64,000 bases of DNA, taken from the NCBI RefSeq assembly GCF_001307275.1, contig NZ_CP012831.1, forward strand, positions 6,812,501-6,876,500, read 5' to 3'. Shown piece after piece: positions 60,403-64,000 of the stretch. Source of the DNA: Pseudomonas fluorescens. GTDB lineage: Bacteria > Pseudomonadota > Gammaproteobacteria > Pseudomonadales > Pseudomonadaceae. The translations under genes and the position numbers were made by a program. The notes beneath the pieces are model-generated. The model searched no databases. It had not been told where the DNA came from and saw only the letters and a program-made list of their open reading frames with translations. The stretch's first letter is position 1. The number at the start of each line of letters is the position of its first letter.

Positions 60403-60690
60403 AAGCGCAGCTCCTTGTGGGCGAGGGTCGCCTGGGGAGCTGAAAGTAGGCACACGCAGAGCAAAACTTTAAATACTATAAATTCACACTTTAATAGCTT
60501 TTAGACCTATGCAAGTTAAAACGCTGGCCCCAGAGGACTATGCATGAACAGCATCGAAAATATTCTTCGAATGCATTGGATGCGTGCAGGGCAGAGGCTT
60601 TAAATGATTTTTCTTATCCCTCAATCATCTTGATTGCATTTTTATAAGATCAAAATCACATAACGCCATTGGCGACAACGGAGGTCTTCC
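60403..60690. other. Divergent promoter region atsR / atsB
   Basis: 288 AT-rich bases. It contains the inverted repeat TCGAA-N7-TTCGA (60554-60570), ATGCAT boxes at 60540-60545 and 60571-60576, and the 17-bp motif AAGATCAAAATCACATA (60646-60662), 29 bases before the atsB start. It probably carries both promoters of the importer. Confidence 0.55.
60646..60662 (+). promoter_or_regulatory. Shared 17-bp motif, atsB copy
   Basis: AAGATCAAAATCACATA, the third copy of the motif found before tonB and atsK; the core AGATCAAAA is identical in all three. Confidence 0.45.
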
Positions 60691-62283
60691 ATGGCCCGAA
60701 TCTCACTTTTGAGCCTACCGCTCGCGGCCCCCAGCGCCAAGCCGCACTGGCCGTTAATCAATGAACGCCTGCTGCCATGGCTGCTGCCTTTGGCGCTTTT
60801 CGCGCTGTGGTGGCTGGGCAGCCGCCATCACTGGATGAGCGAACAGATTCTGCCACCGCCATCGCTGGTATGGAGCAGCGCGGTGGAACTGGCCGGCGGC
60901 GAGCTGTGGAGCCATCTGGCAATCAGCTTGCAACGCCTGTTCTGGGGACTGCTGGCGGGCGTTGGCAGTGGGGCGTTGCTGGGGGCACTACTCGGCTTCA
61001 GTGCGCGCGCCGAACGCCTGGTGTTTCCGACGTTCAGTGCATTGTCGCAAGTGCCGACGCTGGCCTGGATCCCGTTGTTCATGGTGTTTTTCGGCATCGG
61101 CGAAACCCTGAAACTGGTGGTACTGGTGAAGGCGATCGTGGTGCCCGTGACCCTGCATACCCTGGTGGGCGTACGCGACGCCCAACCTCATTTACGTGAA
61201 GCCGCCCGCGTACTGCGCCTGCCCACCCACCTGTTGATCCGCCGCCTGATCCTGCCCGCCGCACTGCCGGCATTCATGGCCGGCGTACGCCTGGCCCTGG
61301 CGGCCGGCTGGACCTCATTGCTGGCGGTGGAGTTGCTGGCCTCCAGCGAAGGCATCGGCTACCTGATGGTCTGGGCGCGCCAACTGTTCATGCTCGATAT
61401 CGTCTTCGTGTGCATCGTGATCATCGGCGTACTCGGCGTGGTGATGGATCGCGGCATTGGCTGGCTGGACCACAAATGGGTGCACTGGCCGCACCCGGCC
61501 ACCGCGCAGATTCGACGCGGCCCGCGCTATCAAGGCTGGCAGCGCCTGCAACCGTGGCTGCTGCCCCTGCTGCTGTTGAGTCTGTGGCAGGTGGCGACGC
61601 AACAGGCTTGGGTAGACGCAAACATTCTGGTCAGCCCCTGGCTCGTGCTGCACACCACCGTCGCCGGCGCACTGGACGGCAGCCTGAGCGGCGCCTTGGG
61701 CACAAGCCTGAAACGCTCCCTGGGCGGGTTGCTGCTCGGCGGCGGCCTGGGCTTTGCCATGGGCCTGTGGCTTGGGCTGTCGCGGCGCAGCGAACGGGTG
61801 CTGGGACCGACCCTGGCAGCCCTGCGTCAGATCGCGATTTTCGCCTGGGTGCCGCTGCTCACCGCCTGGTTTGGTCTGGGTGAATTGGCCAAGTGGGTGT
61901 TCATCGCCCTCGCGGCGTTTTTCCCGCTGCTCATCGCCACCCAACGCAGCGTGCTGAACCTCTCGCCACAGCTCAGCGAGGCCGCTCAAGTGCTGCGCCT
62001 GAGCCTGCCCCAGCGGCTGCGCCGGCTGATCTTGCCAGGCGCTGCCGCGGGGATTTTCGCCGGCCTGCGCCTGAGCCTGATCTACGCCTGGCTAGGCACC
62101 ATCGGTGCGGAATATTTCATGCCGTCCAACGGCGGTATCGGCAGCCTGATGATCGGCGCCCAACAACTGCTGCGCATGGACCTGATCATGAGCGGCATGC
62201 TCCTGGTCGGCCTCACCGGCGCAGCCCTCAACTTGATCGGCCAACGCATCGAAACCCGTGCTACCCGCTGGAGACACGCATGA
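60691..62283 (+). CDS. atsB: Fused double ABC permease AtsB
   Basis: 530 aa, GGAGG before the ATG. Two complete SsuC/TauC-type permease halves are joined in one chain. The first (about 25-260) has an EAA loop around LREAARVLRLPTHLLIRRLI. The second (about 285-520) has LSEAAQVLRLSLPQRLRRLI. The linker is polar and short (WPHPATAQIRRGPRYQGWQ). A single chain would therefore form the whole channel and bind two ATPase subunits. The stop overlaps the atsC start (ATGA). Confidence 0.87.
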   Translation: MARISLLSLPLAAPSAKPHWPLINERLLPWLLPLALFALWWLGSRHHWMSEQILPPPSLVWSSAVELAGGELWSHLAISLQRLFWGLLAGVGSGALLGALLGFSARAERLVFPTFSALSQVPTLAWIPLFMVFFGIGETLKLVVLVKAIVVPVTLHTLVGVRDAQPHLREAARVLRLPTHLLIRRLILPAALPAFMAGVRLALAAGWTSLLAVELLASSEGIGYLMVWARQLFMLDIVFVCIVIIGVLGVVMDRGIGWLDHKWVHWPHPATAQIRRGPRYQGWQRLQPWLLPLLLLSLWQVATQQAWVDANILVSPWLVLHTTVAGALDGSLSGALGTSLKRSLGGLLLGGGLGFAMGLWLGLSRRSERVLGPTLAALRQIAIFAWVPLLTAWFGLGELAKWVFIALAAFFPLLIATQRSVLNLSPQLSEAAQVLRLSLPQRLRRLILPGAAAGIFAGLRLSLIYAWLGTIGAEYFMPSNGGIGSLMIGAQQLLRMDLIMSGMLLVGLTGAALNLIGQRIETRATRWRHA

Positions 62284-63095
62284 ACGCACCGATTGTCAGC
62301 TTCAACCATGTGGGCAAGTCCTTCGATGTCGACGGCTTCGAGTTGGAGGCCATTCGTGAATTCAACCTGGACATTGCCGAAGGCGAATTCGTCGCGATCG
62401 TCGGCTCAAGCGGCTGCGGCAAATCCACCCTGTTGCGCCTGCTGGTGGGGCTCGACACCCAGTTTAGCGGCGAGATTCGCGTCGACGGCCAAACGGTCAG
62501 TGGCATCGGTGGCGAGCGCGGCATCGTGTTCCAGGAGCACCGTTTGTTTCCTTGGCTGACCGTCGCGGAGAATATCGGCCTGGGGCTGGTCAACGAGCCC
62601 ATCGGCCAGGCTGAACGTAACCGGCGTATCAGCGATTTTATCGAGCTGGTGGGCCTCAGCGACTTCACCCGTGCCTATCCTCACCAGTTATCCGGCGGCA
62701 TGGCGCAACGGGTGGCGATTGCCCGGGGCCTGGTGGCCAGCCCGCGCATCCTGCTGCTGGACGAACCCTTCGGTGCCCTCGACGCCCTGACCCGCCAACA
62801 GATGCAGGACGAACTCCTGGCGATTCGTGACCGCGCCAAGATCACTACAGTGCTGGTGACCCACGATGTGGAAGAAGCGATTTTTCTCGCCGACCGCGTG
62901 GTGGTGATGGAGCCGAGGCCTGGGCGAATCAAGCAAGTCGTCGACGTTGCCCTGCCCCATCCACGCCAACGCAGCAGCTTCGAATTCCACCAGTTGCGTG
63001 AAGAGCTGCTGCACGAGTTGACCAGCGATGACCATTACCAGCCGCCGGTGCGCGAACAGATCCGCGACCTGCCCCTGGCCTTTATCGCCTGCTAA
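62280..63095 (+). CDS. atsC: Sulfate-ester ABC transporter ATP-binding protein AtsC
   Basis: 271 aa; start overlaps the permease stop. Walker A GSSGCGKST (about 40-48), signature LSGGMAQRV, Walker B ILLLDEPFG and H-loop VTHDVEEA follow the SsuB/TauB pattern. It powers AtsB. The next gene, atsA, begins 30 bases later, so import and cleavage are probably co-expressed. Confidence 0.9.
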   Translation: MNAPIVSFNHVGKSFDVDGFELEAIREFNLDIAEGEFVAIVGSSGCGKSTLLRLLVGLDTQFSGEIRVDGQTVSGIGGERGIVFQEHRLFPWLTVAENIGLGLVNEPIGQAERNRRISDFIELVGLSDFTRAYPHQLSGGMAQRVAIARGLVASPRILLLDEPFGALDALTRQQMQDELLAIRDRAKITTVLVTHDVEEAIFLADRVVVMEPRPGRIKQVVDVALPHPRQRSSFEFHQLREELLHELTSDDHYQPPVREQIRDLPLAFIAC

Positions 63096-63125
63096 AAAGA
63101 CTGCCTGCCAACGAGGAGCACCTTG

Positions 63126-64000
63126 ATGCCGCAACGTCCCAATTTTCTAGTGATCCTGGCCGATGACATGGGTTTCTCCGACCTGGGTGCGTTTGGTGGG
63201 GAAATTGCCACGCCGCACCTGGACGCCCTGGCGCTGAATGGCCTGCGTTTGACCGATTTCCACACCGCGCCCACCTGTTCGCCAACGCGCTCGATGCTGC
63301 TCACCGGCACCGACCACCATATCGCCGGCATCGGCACCATGGCCGAGGCCCTCACCCCCGAGCTGATCGGCAAGCCCGGCTACGAAGGCTATCTGAACGA
63401 TAAGGTGGTGGCGCTGCCGGAGCTGCTGCGCGAAGCCGGTTACCAGACGCTGATGAGCGGCAAATGGCACCTGGGCCTGACCGCCGAACTGGCGCCTCAC
63501 GCTCGTGGTTTCGAGCGTTCGTTCTCGTTGTTGCCAGGGGCGGCCAACCACTACGGTTTCGAACCGACCTATGACGAGCACACGCCGGGCCTGCTCAAAT
63601 CCACGCCGGCGCTGTATATCGAGGACGATACCTTCGTCGAGCAACTGCCCAAGGACTTCTATTCCTCCGATGCCTTTGGCGACAAGCTATTGCAGTACCT
63701 CAAGGAGCGCGACCAGGCCCGGCCATTCTTTGCCTACCTGCCGTTTTCCGCACCGCATTGGCCGTTACAGGCACCCGCCGACATCGTTGAAAAATACCGT
63801 GGCCGCTACGACGCCGGCCCCGAAGCATTGCGCCTGGAGCGCCTGGCAAAACTCAAGGCCCTGGGGTTGATCGACGCCGATGTCGAGCCCCACCCGCTGA
63901 TCGAATTGAACACCCAGTGGGCCGCCCTGACCGAAGAGCAGCGCCAGGTGTCGGCCCGTGCCATGGAAGTGTATGCGGCGATGGTCGAGCGCATGGATTG
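63126..64000 (+). CDS. atsA: Arylsulfatase AtsA (3' partial)
   Basis: The first 291 codons of an enzyme of the P. aeruginosa AtsA type; the rest lies beyond the window. Residues match PaAtsA numbering: Asp13, Asp14 (LADDMG), the formylglycine precursor Cys51 with Arg55 (CSPTR), Lys113 and His115 (SGKWHLG) and His211 (SAPHW). It hydrolyses aryl sulfates to phenols and sulfate during sulfur starvation. No signal peptide. ATG at 63126 with GAGGAG upstream, in line with atsB-atsC. Confidence 0.94.
   Translation, partial: MPQRPNFLVILADDMGFSDLGAFGGEIATPHLDALALNGLRLTDFHTAPTCSPTRSMLLTGTDHHIAGIGTMAEALTPELIGKPGYEGYLNDKVVALPELLREAGYQTLMSGKWHLGLTAELAPHARGFERSFSLLPGAANHYGFEPTYDEHTPGLLKSTPALYIEDDTFVEQLPKDFYSSDAFGDKLLQYLKERDQARPFFAYLPFSAPHWPLQAPADIVEKYRGRYDAGPEALRLERLAKLKALGLIDADVEPHPLIELNTQWAALTEEQRQVSARAMEVYAAMVERMD

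Overview
The window (about 62% GC by eye) looks like chromosomal DNA of a fluorescent-group Pseudomonas. The evidence is repeated REP palindromes built on GCGAGCAAGCTCGCTCCCACA-type cores, an AtsA/AtsK/AtsRBC sulfate-ester cluster whose catalytic residues fall at the positions known from Pseudomonas enzymes, a true ACC deaminase with a divergent Lrp-type regulator, and many LysR-regulated scavenging clusters. I see no rRNA, tRNA, CRISPR, prophage or insertion sequence.

Layout. 1-10.8 kb: an organosulfur scavenging cluster on the + strand. It holds a multi-rhodanese protein (5' end outside the window), two sulfonate-type substrate-binding proteins, a DszA/NtaA-type flavin monooxygenase, a DszC/SfnB-type acyl-CoA-dehydrogenase-like oxygenase, a 2-hydroxyacid dehydrogenase, a TonB-dependent receptor and a third binding protein. 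No permease or ATPase is present here. 10.8-13.5 kb: SDR oxidoreductase, EamA transporter and a GcvA-like LysR regulator. 13.8-17.6 kb: a small orphan protein, then a two-gene unit made of a 146-aa protein that looks like an inserted ubiquitin-like fold ending exactly in Gly-Gly and a 969-aa DUF4132-type protein. This is the best candidate for an undescribed system. 17.7-26.9 kb: LysR regulator divergent from a complete dipeptide/oligopeptide ABC importer with two M20 metallohydrolases, partly coupled by ATGA overlaps. 26.9-27.4 kb: a tandem REP array with a 132-bp period.

27.4-32.9 kb: an ACC operon (acdS, two unknown and probably paralogous small proteins, an AceE-type 2-oxoacid dehydrogenase E1) with divergent acdR. 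It suggests ACC -> 2-oxobutyrate -> propionyl-CoA. 32.9-37.8 kb: a periplasmic binding protein plus a large hybrid histidine kinase, a TorT/TorS-like pair. 38.2-42.7 kb: Lrp regulator, acetylpolyamine-amidohydrolase/HDAC-family enzyme, ornithine cyclodeaminase and an APC permease. 42.7-49.5 kb: small regulatory and efflux units (DUF2867, DJ-1/PfpI with TetR, LysE, MFS with LysR, ArsR-quinone reductase-ABM monooxygenase).

49.6-64 kb: the sulfate-ester regulon. It has a private tonB-exbB-exbD, a TonB-dependent receptor, two paralogous LysR regulators of the SftR type, a sulfatase/phosphonate-monoesterase-family enzyme, AtsK (Fe(II)/2-oxoglutarate alkylsulfatase), the AtsR-AtsB-AtsC importer and the start of AtsA. 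A 17-bp motif (consensus about WAGATCAAAAWYRMATA) recurs upstream of tonB, atsK/LysR and atsB. Together these genes would take sulfate esters across both membranes and release sulfate by at least two chemically different enzymes.
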